Below are positions 41,934 to 50,362 of a stretch of 55,942 nucleotides of DNA, piece by piece (positions within the stretch are counted from its first letter, which is position 1; each line of letters begins with the position of its first letter). The stretch spans positions 1 through 55,942 of IMG/VR virus record IMGVR_UViG_3300042893_000841. One strand, written 5' to 3'. The notes under the pieces were generated by a model that saw only the letters and a program-made list of their open reading frames with translations, was not told the DNA's origin and made no database searches. The stretch comes from a virus. The translations under genes were made by a program, and so were the position numbers.

Positions 41934-42773
41934 ATGTTAAGTTATATTGGTGGTAAGAGTAAGATCGGAAAGTGGATAGTCCCTTTCTATGATAAGAATA
42001 TGGAAACGTATGTTGAGACGTTTGGAGGAATGTTTTGGTGTTTTTATAATATGGACTTGAAAGAGTTCCCTAACCTAAAGAAAGTTGTTTACAACGACTT
42101 TAACCCATTGAACTACAACTTATTTAAGTGTATTCAAAACCCAACAGAGTTATTGAAGGCAATCAACTCAATTGATTGTCAAAAATTTGGTGAGGTACCA
42201 ACCCCACCATTATATAAAGAACAATTTATCAGGTTCCAGGCTGAAATATTTAATGAAGGTTTCAACGTAAAACCTGAAGATTACGAAGTTGCTGCAAAAT
42301 ATGTTTACATTTTAACTCAAGTATTCAGTGGATCAAAACCTGAGACAAGTTCTTTTATTGACCTTAAAGGTAAGTACAAGTCAAAGTATTTGACGTTTAG
42401 AGATAAACTATTAAAACCGGATTGGATAGAACATTTCTTAAAGATAACTCACGTTGAGAATATGGATTTTGCTGAGGTTATTGAAAAGTATGATTCACCT
42501 AACACTTATTTTTATGTGGATCCCCCATATTGGAAAACAGAGAACTATTACTCCAACCATGACTTTGATCGTCAAGACCACGAAAGACTTTCAAAATCTT
42601 TAATAAGTATGGAAGGTAAATTCAGTTTATCATATTATGATTTTCCTTTATTATCCGAATGGTTTCCAAAAGATACATATACCTGGGAGAAAAAAGAATT
42701 CGCTAAAGCGGCAGCAGCAAAGAAAGGAACAAAACAAAATATGGGTGAAGAATTATTAATAATGAATTACTAA
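41934..42773 (+). CDS. Dam-like N6-adenine DNA methyltransferase (D12 class)
   Basis: A 279-residue methylase. SAM-binding segment YIGGKSKIG (residues 4-12) and ETFGGMFW (28-35), a YNDFN acidic motif, and the catalytic YVDPPYW near 194-200: the alpha-class order of Dam and D12 enzymes. Unlike the 28154 enzyme it has no adjacent nuclease, so it is probably a solitary methylase that protects phage DNA or marks it for a host-like pathway. The recognition site cannot be read from the sequence. Confidence 0.85.
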   Translation: MLSYIGGKSKIGKWIVPFYDKNMETYVETFGGMFWCFYNMDLKEFPNLKKVVYNDFNPLNYNLFKCIQNPTELLKAINSIDCQKFGEVPTPPLYKEQFIRFQAEIFNEGFNVKPEDYEVAAKYVYILTQVFSGSKPETSSFIDLKGKYKSKYLTFRDKLLKPDWIEHFLKITHVENMDFAEVIEKYDSPNTYFYVDPPYWKTENYYSNHDFDRQDHERLSKSLISMEGKFSLSYYDFPLLSEWFPKDTYTWEKKEFAKAAAAKKGTKQNMGEELLIMNY

Positions 42774-42796
42774 TGACATTTTTTTATTGTTTCTAA

Positions 42797-42803
42797 TATT
42801 TAT
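42797..42803 (+). promoter_or_regulatory. TATTTAT element before 42818
   Basis: AATATTTATAATAAAA, 14 bases before ATG 42818; the same 16-base sequence and spacing as before 36471. Confidence 0.45.
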
Positions 42804-42817
42804 AATAAAAACTTATT

Positions 42818-44881
42818 ATGGAATTACTTGGTATTTTATCTAAGGTAGTAAAAGAAAACGTAAACGTTAAAAGGATATTATTAGAATATCCAGAATCTAC
42901 TGTTAATAAATTGGTTGCAAAGTTTTTAAAACAAACTGAAGATAGTGAAGATAATATAAAATTAGTTATTTCTGATTTTGAAAGATTTAAAGGTGGTTTT
43001 GCTATAGATGAAAAAAATGAACTTAAACAACTTAACAACGAGTTAAAAACTTTAGAACCGTCCTCTCAAGATTATAAAGATTTACAAACTAGAATTCGTG
43101 ATTTAAATAAAACGGTACAAGATACTTTAGACATATTTAAGTACGACTATGAGAGTTTAAAAAATCTGACTGCGGATAAGTCGACAAAACAAAAAACAAA
43201 AAAAGACCTTGAAAGTATTGCTCAAGAGTTTGTAACAAAATATAAAGGAACAGATTTACAATTAGTTAAATTAAATATTAAAAAATATTTTGAATTAAAA
43301 ACTTTATTCCCAGAACAAAAAGTGTTTAAAAAGGAGGTAACCGAATACACACCATCACAATTAAATGATATTTCATCAAAATTATTCTCAAAGTTTGATG
43401 AACGAGGAGAAAATGTCTTAACCAAAAGAATTACCGAAAAGTTTGCAAAAGAAAATCCGGACGACGACCAAATGACGGTAATCCTACCAAGAGCTAAAAG
43501 ATTTGTTAAACACTATGCGTTAATACCATTAAACACTAAATTAGTTGCTTATATGTCATTTGATGATTTTGAGCACATAGTTGATGGGTATACCCCAATG
43601 GAGGAAGACGAATATAGTTTACCTGAGATTGATTTAGGTGATGTTGATGTTGCTTATGAGGATGACAATATCTTAATATTTGCTCCGGATGAAAAACAAA
43701 AATGTATTAACATTAGAAAGAAACACGCTCCAGATAGAAGATGGTGTACATCTTGGGAAGGATCAAGTAACTATTATTACAATTATAGATTAAATCAAAA
43801 CTTAACGCTATATTATGTTATTAGTAAAAATTTACCAGAATCTGATTTAAATTATGCGGTTGTTGTTCTTGTTGATAGATATGGGGAAAAAAGATTAGCA
43901 GATGGTTCTAACTCCGGAAGGTTTGCTGGTAGTACGGTTATTCCTTGGAGAGAAATGGTACAGAAGGTACCGGCATTAGATGGTAAAGAACGATATCTTG
44001 AAGCTAAACCATATAGTGCGGAAGATAGTGATAAAATGCAAAGATATAAGTCATATAATTTAACTACAACCGACCCTATTAGTGAATTGGGTAGTATTGA
44101 AGAGGTTGAATTATGGATAGAATTAAGAGGACCTGACTTTAGAAATATGTCAATGGGAGATGAAATATTCTCTAACTTACCGGAGGAATTACAGAGAAAG
44201 TATATAGGTTTAGGTAGTGAGTTAAGCGCCGGAATGGTTAGAGGACTTAAAGAAGGTGCAATGACTTACTATGTTTCTAAAAAGAAAGAAAAGTTACTTA
44301 CAAAAAGGTTATCAGAAATATCTGAAAATGATATGCAGGTTATTTTGAGTAAAGAAATGAGACCATATTTTAGACAATTAAAAAGAAAATATTCAGAAGA
44401 ACTTGAAACTAGTTTTGATCCTGAGTTTATTCCAATATCATATCCTAGCGATAATAACGCTAAATTTGCCAGAATGTTTGGGTTAGAAACGTTATTTGAC
44501 CTATTACCGGATAATACAGAATTTTTACAGATTGAAAATAAATCAAAAGATAGTGTAATTTATACTATTCCAGAAACAATAGGTAAATTAACAGAATTAA
44601 CAACTTTAGTTTGTGATAACATTATTAGAGAGTTGCCAGAAGCAATAGGTAATTGTAGACAGATGATATTTTTAAATTTGACAAATAATAAAGAATTGAA
44701 TACACTTCCAAAAAGTATTGCCAAACTAAGTTGTTTGGACTTTATTTCTGTTATGGGGTCTAATATTGAGATTGACAACCTACCAAAAGATATTTTACCG
44801 TATATGGATCCTACATCGGATTTCTTTACGGTTAATTTCCCAGCAAAAATGAAAAAACACTGTAATTCAGAAACAAGTTAA
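42818..44881 (+). CDS. Large protein with WCTSW-type domain and C-terminal LRRs
   Basis: A 687-residue protein. The first 200 residues are helical and charged, beginning with an amphipathic LLGILSKVVKENVN helix. A central domain (about 275-370) has NIRKKHAPDRRWCTSWEG, then YYNYRLNQNLTLYYVI and VVLVDRYGEKRLADGSNSG, a pattern seen in phage proteins and PcfJ-like proteins of unknown activity. Residues about 580-660 form leucine-rich repeats (GKLTELTTLVCDN, LPEAIGN, LPKSIAKL). The gene has a TATTTAT leader. It may be a packaged or effector-like protein; unproven. Confidence 0.6.
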   Translation: MELLGILSKVVKENVNVKRILLEYPESTVNKLVAKFLKQTEDSEDNIKLVISDFERFKGGFAIDEKNELKQLNNELKTLEPSSQDYKDLQTRIRDLNKTVQDTLDIFKYDYESLKNLTADKSTKQKTKKDLESIAQEFVTKYKGTDLQLVKLNIKKYFELKTLFPEQKVFKKEVTEYTPSQLNDISSKLFSKFDERGENVLTKRITEKFAKENPDDDQMTVILPRAKRFVKHYALIPLNTKLVAYMSFDDFEHIVDGYTPMEEDEYSLPEIDLGDVDVAYEDDNILIFAPDEKQKCINIRKKHAPDRRWCTSWEGSSNYYYNYRLNQNLTLYYVISKNLPESDLNYAVVVLVDRYGEKRLADGSNSGRFAGSTVIPWREMVQKVPALDGKERYLEAKPYSAEDSDKMQRYKSYNLTTTDPISELGSIEEVELWIELRGPDFRNMSMGDEIFSNLPEELQRKYIGLGSELSAGMVRGLKEGAMTYYVSKKKEKLLTKRLSEISENDMQVILSKEMRPYFRQLKRKYSEELETSFDPEFIPISYPSDNNAKFARMFGLETLFDLLPDNTEFLQIENKSKDSVIYTIPETIGKLTELTTLVCDNIIRELPEAIGNCRQMIFLNLTNNKELNTLPKSIAKLSCLDFISVMGSNIEIDNLPKDILPYMDPTSDFFTVNFPAKMKKHCNSETS

Positions 44882-44882
44882 C

Positions 44883-45173
44883 ATGAAAAACGTAGACGTA
44901 GAGATTTATATAAGTAATTTAATTACATTTTTTGATAAAAATCCAAATGACTTAATGGAGTTAATTGGTAAATCACAAAAAGAAGAATTTTTTGTTAAAT
45001 TAAGAGAAAAATGTGAATTAAATTTTAAAGAGGGGAAGGATGTTGTTTTAACAAAGGAACAGATAATTGATGTTGTTTTGGAACTTAAATTACATATAGC
45101 TAAGGGGGAAAAAATCACAAAGATTACAACCGCAATTCAGAAAACAAAATTTGGTGATATTATTTTAAATTAA
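44883..45173 (+). CDS. Hypothetical protein
   Basis: A 96-residue soluble helical protein starting one base after the LRR gene stop. No family is recognised; it is presumably co-translated with the LRR protein. Confidence 0.5.
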   Translation: MKNVDVEIYISNLITFFDKNPNDLMELIGKSQKEEFFVKLREKCELNFKEGKDVVLTKEQIIDVVLELKLHIAKGEKITKITTAIQKTKFGDIILN

Positions 45174-45186
45174 TTTTTAAAAATGC

Positions 45187-45216
45187 TTGTTGATTTAATT
45201 TTATTTTGTACATTTG
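45187..45216 (+). promoter_or_regulatory. Bacteroidota-type promoter before the DUF932 gene
   Basis: TTG 45187-45189, 19 bases, TACATTTG 45209-45216, with ATG 45239 about 22 bases downstream. Strong match to the host sigma-A pattern. Confidence 0.75.
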
Positions 45217-45238
45217 TATTATAATAAAATTTAAACAT

Positions 45239-45994
45239 ATGATATACACACCAGAATTAATTAAATCAGTTGCCCCCGCTATCTTTGCAACAACTCCATC
45301 ATTAAAAATGACAAACAAATATGAGTTTGTCCCAACAGACAAAATCATGGAGTACTTTGATAAAGAAGGGTGGGAGGTTTCATCCGTCAAACAAAATGGT
45401 AGAGGAATCCATTCTTTACATGAAGTAAAATTCCGTAACAGTGAACTTCCTGCGGTAGGAGACACTTTAATTGAGGCGATTATCAGAAACTCACATAATG
45501 GAATGTCGTCATTCTCTATGAGTGCCGGACTACACCGATTAGTATGTAGTAATGGATTGACAGTACCAACATCAGTAGCTGACAAATTTAGTATCCGACA
45601 CAAAAACTTTGAACTTGACGATGTCAAAATGTTAACAGAAAGTTTTGCAAAAAAACTTCCAAAAATTGAACATTCAGTTAGTCGTATGATGTCTCGTGAA
45701 TTAACAATAGACGAAAAGATTAATTTTGTTAAAAAAGCAACAACACTTAGATGGAGTAATGGTTCAGTACCATCTACTTTAGATATGGTAGACCTTTTAA
45801 CACCTAATCGTAATGAAGATGAGGGTGACGACCTTTGGAAAGTATTTAACGTTGTACAAGAGAAATTTGTACGTGGTGGGGTTAAGTATCAAACAAACTC
45901 AGGACGTAACACAGGACTCAGAGGTTTAAAAAACATCATGGCCGTAAACACCATCAACACTAAGTTGTGGGAAATGGCAGAAGAGATGTTATAA
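45239..45994 (+). CDS. DUF932 family protein
   Basis: A 251-residue protein matching DUF932 (phage/plasmid-like protein) in layout: FVPTDKIMEYF near the start, HEVKFRN, SHNGMSSFSMSAGLHRLVCSNGL in the centre and a helical C-terminus ending in LWEMAEEML. The function of the family is unknown. Start is ATG 45239, downstream of a clear promoter; the open frame from 45206 overlaps that promoter and is rejected. C-ending codons are more frequent than in neighbours. It is closed by a strong terminator. Confidence 0.75.
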   Translation: MIYTPELIKSVAPAIFATTPSLKMTNKYEFVPTDKIMEYFDKEGWEVSSVKQNGRGIHSLHEVKFRNSELPAVGDTLIEAIIRNSHNGMSSFSMSAGLHRLVCSNGLTVPTSVADKFSIRHKNFELDDVKMLTESFAKKLPKIEHSVSRMMSRELTIDEKINFVKKATTLRWSNGSVPSTLDMVDLLTPNRNEDEGDDLWKVFNVVQEKFVRGGVKYQTNSGRNTGLRGLKNIMAVNTINTKLWEMAEEML

Positions 45995-46003
45995 AAAAAC
46001 AAA

Positions 46004-46030
46004 TGTGGGGGATTTACCCCCACACTTTTT
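46004..46030 (+). terminator. Rho-independent terminator after the DUF932 gene
   Basis: TGTGGGGG / CCCCCACA, 8-bp perfect stem, loop ATTTA, then a T run. It makes the DUF932 gene a single-gene unit and shows that a GTG start at 46005 for the next gene is wrong. Confidence 0.9.
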
Positions 46031-46034
46031 AAAT

Positions 46035-46364
46035 ATGGAGCACTTTAAAAAAGAAGAAGAATTTATAAAAACACTGATTAAAAAAACTGGATCATTGTTT
46101 AGTACGGTAATTGTAGAAACGGCAACCATAACTCCGGATGATTTAATTACGAGGGATAATTTTACGACGGAATACCTGGAAAGTATTTGGTTACCTATGG
46201 ATAAAAAAATATTTCATTTTGAAGGTATTTTCAAAAACAAGTCAGATATTTATCTTTACCTATCTAAATACGATAACGGACCATATAGGTTAAAAATAAT
46301 ATACGAAATTAGTAAACTTGATGAGGTTACTCTTTTCATTAAACAATTAAGTAAATTAAAATAA
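46035..46364 (+). CDS. Hypothetical protein
   Basis: A 109-residue soluble protein, start ATG 46035 just after the terminator. Alpha/beta composition; no family recognised. It precedes thioredoxin by one base and may be co-translated with the redox pair. Confidence 0.5.
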   Translation: MEHFKKEEEFIKTLIKKTGSLFSTVIVETATITPDDLITRDNFTTEYLESIWLPMDKKIFHFEGIFKNKSDIYLYLSKYDNGPYRLKIIYEISKLDEVTLFIKQLSKLK

Positions 46365-46365
46365 A

Positions 46366-46680
46366 ATGGAAATAAATAGTATTGATTTAAAAGAAAAAAT
46401 TAATAAAGGGGAAAAAATAATCGTTGAGTTTTGGGCTGAATGGTGTGGACCTTGTAAAATGATGAAACCAATATTTGAAAGAGTTGCAACAAATAATACG
46501 TCAGACGTTCAAATGTATACAATGAATATTGATAATAACCGAGAAGCCGGACAATCATTTGGAATTAGAAGTATTCCTACAGTTAAAATTTTTAATTCTG
46601 GAGAATTAATTGAAACTAAAGTGGGTGTGTTGTCTGAACAACAAATAAACGGAATTGTAAATGAATTAATCAATGGATAA
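46366..46680 (+). CDS. Thioredoxin
   Basis: A 104-residue thioredoxin with active site WCGPC (Cys 27, Cys 30), cis-Pro in SIPTVKIF and the GVLS tail segment. It likely donates electrons to a phage or host ribonucleotide reductase, or assists folding. Overlaps the glutaredoxin gene by eight bases. Confidence 0.9.
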   Translation: MEINSIDLKEKINKGEKIIVEFWAEWCGPCKMMKPIFERVATNNTSDVQMYTMNIDNNREAGQSFGIRSIPTVKIFNSGELIETKVGVLSEQQINGIVNELING

Positions 46681-46957
46681 AGTCGCGGTTTTATTCACAA
46701 TGAAAAGTTGTCCTTTTTGTGTGGATCTTAAAGAAATGTTAATTAAAGAGGGAATTAATTTTGTTGATAGGGATATTAACGAATATGAAGAAGAATATAA
46801 TCTTTTTGTTGAGGTTACTGAAAATGAATATGTACCCGCATTTATGTTAATTGAATCTCCGGAGAATGAACCAATAACTGAGTTGTTTGCCCCAGACAGA
46901 GATTTTGATGATATTAATGAAGGGTTTGAAATTATAAAAGCGTTTTTACAAGATTAA
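46673..46957 (+). CDS. Glutaredoxin-like protein
   Basis: A 94-residue protein with CPFC active site (Cys 13, Cys 16), a thioredoxin-fold N-terminal half, and VPAFMLI as the cis-Pro strand. The acidic C-terminus is longer than in typical glutaredoxins. Together with the thioredoxin it forms a redox pair commonly linked to nucleotide reduction. Confidence 0.8.
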   Translation: MDKVAVLFTMKSCPFCVDLKEMLIKEGINFVDRDINEYEEEYNLFVEVTENEYVPAFMLIESPENEPITELFAPDRDFDDINEGFEIIKAFLQD

Positions 46958-46976
46958 ATTAATTTTTTTTACGGTT

Positions 46977-47153
46977 ATGAGCAATATTGAAGAAATACTT
47001 TTTGAATCATATAATTTGGGAATCAAAGATGATGTGTTTAAAGAAGTTGATAAACTTATGTTATATAAAAAATACTACAATCTTAAATTGGCGTATGAAG
47101 AGGCATTTAATAATGTTATTAAAAATGTAGAAATTAAAAATTTTAATAACTAA
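46977..47153 (+). CDS. Small helical protein
   Basis: A 58-residue frame from ATG 46977, located between the glutaredoxin gene and a terminator. The product is helical with alternating charges (EEILFESYNLGIKDDVFKEV). Good spacing and a following terminator support it. Function unknown. Confidence 0.6.
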   Translation: MSNIEEILFESYNLGIKDDVFKEVDKLMLYKKYYNLKLAYEEAFNNVIKNVEIKNFNN

Positions 47154-47171
47154 TAAAAAATAATATATAAT

Positions 47172-47204
47172 AAAAAACCCCATCTTTACAGGTGGGGTTT
47201 TTTT
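47172..47204 (+). terminator. Bidirectional terminator between convergent genes
   Basis: CCCCATC / GGTGGGG with one T-G pair, loop TTTACA, flanked by an A run and a T run, so it can act for both strands: after 46977-47153 (+) and after 47207-47902 (-). Confidence 0.85.
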
Positions 47205-47206
47205 GT

Positions 47207-47902
47207 TTAAAACATTATTGTGTCTTTTAATCTATCTTGTGTTAGATATGGTTTTTCTTTTACTGGGAAGACGATATCTTGAAAAAGGTCATAGTCCTTA
47301 AGTTTTTCCGCAAAAGTAGTTAAATCAAAATCAAACACATCTAAAATTAATGACTCAATACTTTTATTATCTAACCTTGATTTTGACATGACTTTAATTT
47401 TTAAATCCTCATCTTCATTAATTTTTTTTGTAAAATAAAAATCTATCTCATCGGAACCTATCGTACTATAGATATGATTAAAAATATAATGAGAATAATA
47501 TATCATCAACCTACCACAATTTAAACTATAACCATATGGGAATTCGGAATTAACAGACAATTCAAAAAGTGGTTCAGGTTCATCAACAAAAACATCCTTG
47601 TTTACCTTAACCCAACCATTTTCAATATTATTAACTTCTTCACCATATCTGATAACATCAATGGTATTTAATTTATCAATCTCAATATCCGGAATTAATT
47701 CTGAAAACCAATCGGTAAATTCTTTTTTTATTTTTTCCAGGTCTAACACTTCGTTACTTGTTGTCACACCATTAATCACCATAAATGGGCCACAATCTGA
47801 AACCTGGATTATTGAGTTCTCTTTTTTATCTATTTTAGATAAAATAAAATCGGATAGTAAATTTACTACACCTCGTCTTGAATTTTTATTAATTAATCTC
47901 AT
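47207..47902 (-). CDS. Hypothetical protein
   Basis: A 231-residue acidic soluble protein. A segment near residues 34-56 (VSDCGPFMVINGVTTSNEVL) is striking but I cannot tie it to a family. It is the last gene of a minus-strand set starting at 50064. Function unknown. Confidence 0.5.
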   Translation of the reverse strand: MRLINKNSRRGVVNLLSDFILSKIDKKENSIIQVSDCGPFMVINGVTTSNEVLDLEKIKKEFTDWFSELIPDIEIDKLNTIDVIRYGEEVNNIENGWVKVNKDVFVDEPEPLFELSVNSEFPYGYSLNCGRLMIYYSHYIFNHIYSTIGSDEIDFYFTKKINEDEDLKIKVMSKSRLDNKSIESLILDVFDFDLTTFAEKLKDYDLFQDIVFPVKEKPYLTQDRLKDTIMF

Positions 47903-47942
47903 ATTCTGTTTTTAACAATGAATATGGTTTTTATTTGGATAT

Positions 47943-47949
47943 ATAAATA
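47943..47949 (-). promoter_or_regulatory. Possible TATTTAT element before the minus-strand gene at 47902
   Basis: TATTTAT on the minus strand immediately after the stop of the preceding gene, 40 bases before the ATG. Spacing is larger than at other sites, so this is weak. Confidence 0.25.
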
Positions 47950-47950
47950 G

Positions 47951-48958
47951 TTACTCCATATAATCCAAAAATGAATCATTTAAGTATTCTTTCACTAAAC
48001 TATAATCTGAGTATTCACGTAAGTTTAACTCAAAATGTCCTATACAATGGTTCATTTCTGTTGATAACATCTCTAAATAGGATCCTTGATTTATTAATTG
48101 TTCGTCATCATACTCTTTCATACAATCTAAAAAATTAAACATATCCACTTTTAAATTTTTAATTTTACAGTTAATATAACTTTTAGTTCTACCACCTCCT
48201 ATGTCTTTTTTTTCCCATTTAAAATCTGTATCAACGTAATCACTTAAATGAGTTTTTATTTGTTTAAATGCCACATCGTTCCAAACCTCATTATATGCCA
48301 CATTATGTAAAGACCGTAAGTTACTTTTTAATCTTGTTAAGTACCCGGACTTTATTAATTCATCAAATGTTTTTCTATCGGATAAAACATAATTAATGTT
48401 TTCATTATTTATTTGAACATTACCATTTTCATCCGTATTATTCTGAAAAAATAAACCACCAAAATGATCGGAATCAAGTTCAGAATTTTCTAAATCGCTA
48501 AGAATAATATTTTTTAATTCTAACAGATTTTTTTCATCCAGGTCTGAAACAATATCAGAATGATAACTACTCACGGTATCTGAAAACATTTCAAACCAAT
48601 CCTCACCCAGCACTTCTTTAACAACTTTAGCGTCAGACATATTACGACTATAACCATCATCAAAAAGAACTGAAAATTCAGTTAATGAGTCAATTTTCAT
48701 ATAATACTCATCCCCTATTTTATTAATATCATCAAAATAATCTAAAAAATAATCAGGACCATATTCTTTTAATAAAATAATACTAGCCTCGTTAAACTCA
48801 TATCCAGTTAATGAATCATACATAGATCTATAATCAATAAGATTAAGTTTATTTTTAGATTTAACATACTTTAAAAAAGTTTGAAAATCATTAAAAATAG
48901 ATTCAACCCTATCCCAATTACCACCATTAAATAATTCTATTACTTTATCTACATTCAT
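47951..48958 (-). CDS. Acidic protein, paralogue of the 48958-50064 product
   Basis: A 335-residue Asp/Ser-rich protein. Shared with its upstream neighbour: start M-N-x-x-K-x-I-E-x-F-N-x-G, an SIFN or similar motif near residue 22, a central DLxxLxxxIL segment, a L-x-S-x-H-N-x-A-Y-N motif, a conserved SYxEM(L/M) region, and a similar ending (YSDYSLVKEYLNDSFLDY). The two genes are coupled by TAATG. No outside family is recognised. Confidence 0.55.
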   Translation of the reverse strand: MNVDKVIELFNGGNWDRVESIFNDFQTFLKYVKSKNKLNLIDYRSMYDSLTGYEFNEASIILLKEYGPDYFLDYFDDINKIGDEYYMKIDSLTEFSVLFDDGYSRNMSDAKVVKEVLGEDWFEMFSDTVSSYHSDIVSDLDEKNLLELKNIILSDLENSELDSDHFGGLFFQNNTDENGNVQINNENINYVLSDRKTFDELIKSGYLTRLKSNLRSLHNVAYNEVWNDVAFKQIKTHLSDYVDTDFKWEKKDIGGGRTKSYINCKIKNLKVDMFNFLDCMKEYDDEQLINQGSYLEMLSTEMNHCIGHFELNLREYSDYSLVKEYLNDSFLDYME

Positions 48959-50064
48959 TATATGTAATCACCAAAATATTCATTTATATACTTATAAATT
49001 AAACGATAGTCGGGATAATCTGGAATTCTAAAATCAATACCATCATAAACATCATCATCAAATAAAGATTTCATCATTTCAGTGTAACTACCATAATAAT
49101 CTAAATTATTATAATAACTACCGTATTTGTTCTCATATAAAAATGATTCCACATTACCTTGAAAATCTGAAATTTTAATATAGGAATGCCATTTAACCTT
49201 ATCACCGGATTTAATTTCCTCATCAATTATTTTTGAACTAAAAAACTCAGTTAATCCATTATAAACAAGGTTATAAATCTCACTTTCATATGCCGAATTG
49301 TATGCGTTAGAATGTATTGAATATAATTCACTTTTTAAATCATCTAAATCACCATCAAGAAGTTCATTCATTGCTTCACTATCTTTAATTAAAGACTTAA
49401 CATTTTCACTTGTTATCCTAAAGAATCCTTCACGATTTTGTTCATCTGATAGTTCGTCAAAAAAATCTGAACTATAATCCTCCACATTTAAATCCACATC
49501 ACCAATATTCTTTAATATATAATTCTCTAAATATCCTAAATTAACCTCATTAAGTTCCCCAATCACATCGTTATAGATATCATCAACTGTGTCCCAATAC
49601 CTATCATAATCAAGACCCTCCTCACTTAAGGATGATTTTGCAACATCTTTAGCGGTTACATCACGACCACTATCATCAAAAAATTGTGCAAGTTCTTCTC
49701 TATCACTTAAAAACAAATAAAAACCATCAGACCTCATAGTAACATCTGATAACAATGAGTCACAGATATACTTAAGGGCAGAATTTGAATCCTCAGATAC
49801 CCAACGATAAAGAAATAAGTTTTTTATTTCATCTGGTAAGTAATTATATTCTAAAGAATCCATAAATTTGTTTTCATACAAGAAATCAAAAAGTTTTGAA
49901 TCCGAATCATAATCACTATAACTAATATTCCCCACATCAAGTTCTGATTGTCTACCTTTTTTTATTACCAGAGTTAAAAAAGACCTAACATTATTGAATA
50001 TGGATTTTAAGTCATTTTCAAAATGACCAGAATTAAAAGATTCTATTGCTTTGGATAAATTCAT
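48958..50064 (-). CDS. Acidic protein, paralogue of the 47951-48958 product
   Basis: A 368-residue Asp/Ser/Tyr-rich protein starting at ATG 50064 (M-N-L-S-K-A-I-E-S-F-N), 5 bases after a TATTTAT element; the TTG upstream is not used. It resembles the next gene product from end to end and probably arose by tandem duplication. The strongly acidic character could mean DNA mimicry or simply virion solubility; neither is shown. Confidence 0.55.
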   Translation of the reverse strand: MNLSKAIESFNSGHFENDLKSIFNNVRSFLTLVIKKGRQSELDVGNISYSDYDSDSKLFDFLYENKFMDSLEYNYLPDEIKNLFLYRWVSEDSNSALKYICDSLLSDVTMRSDGFYLFLSDREELAQFFDDSGRDVTAKDVAKSSLSEEGLDYDRYWDTVDDIYNDVIGELNEVNLGYLENYILKNIGDVDLNVEDYSSDFFDELSDEQNREGFFRITSENVKSLIKDSEAMNELLDGDLDDLKSELYSIHSNAYNSAYESEIYNLVYNGLTEFFSSKIIDEEIKSGDKVKWHSYIKISDFQGNVESFLYENKYGSYYNNLDYYGSYTEMMKSLFDDDVYDGIDFRIPDYPDYRLIYKYINEYFGDYI

Positions 50065-50069
50065 ATTGT

Positions 50070-50076
50070 ATAAATA
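50070..50076 (-). promoter_or_regulatory. TATTTAT element 5 bases before the minus-strand ATG at 50064
   Basis: Minus strand reads GTATTTATACAAT into ATG, directly after the terminator at 50076-50102. Confidence 0.45.
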
Positions 50077-50102
50077 CAAAAAAAGGTGGAAAATTCCACC
50101 TT
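50076..50102 (-). terminator. Minus-strand terminator after the small gene at 50132
   Basis: AAGGTGGAA / TTCCACCTT palindrome (50083-50102) followed on the minus strand by a run of seven Ts. It ends the 50132-50278 gene and is followed at once by the element and start of the next gene. Confidence 0.8.
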
Positions 50103-50131
50103 ATAAATACAAAAAGACAAATTATAACAAA

Positions 50132-50278
50132 TTATTTTTTATTATAATATTTCTCAATAACCTTTTTTACGGATTCCTGAACTGTTGCATTCTTAACTGT
50201 TTGTGGTTGTTGAGCATTTTGATTAACTTGAGGTTGAGCCGCTTGTTGGTTACCTTTATTTTTACATCCGCATCCCAT
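50132..50278 (-). CDS. 48-residue Gln-rich protein with CGC start
   Basis: A small minus-strand gene read from the gap. The product begins M-G-C-G-C-K-N-K-G, then a Gln/Ala/Asn-rich middle and a helical KKVIEKYYNKK end. The M-G-C-G start recalls small phage proteins annotated as hypothetical in related genomes (memory, not checked). It has its own terminator (50076-50102) and a TATTTAT element upstream. Confidence 0.65.
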   Translation of the reverse strand: MGCGCKNKGNQQAAQPQVNQNAQQPQTVKNATVQESVKKVIEKYYNKK

Positions 50279-50310
50279 AGTAAAGTGTTTTTATTAGGTT
50301 TATTTTTAAT

Positions 50311-50317
50311 ATAAATA
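50311..50317 (-). promoter_or_regulatory. TATTTAT element upstream of the minus-strand gene at 50278
   Basis: Located in the divergent gap between 50278 (-) and 50363 (+), 32 bases before the minus-strand start. A longer spacing than typical. Confidence 0.3.
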
Positions 50318-50349
50318 TCTTCATATCTTCATATTTGTAAATAATTCAA

Positions 50350-50356
50350 TATTTAT
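50350..50356 (+). promoter_or_regulatory. TATTTAT element 6 bases before ATG 50363
   Basis: The leader reads AATATTTATTGTTAT into ATG, almost the same as the minus-strand leader at 19602. Confidence 0.45.
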
Positions 50357-50362
50357 TGTTAT

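Noticed and set aside
46005-46034. GTG start at 46005 for the 46035 gene
   Set aside because: It lies in a strong terminator stem; ATG 46035 follows directly.
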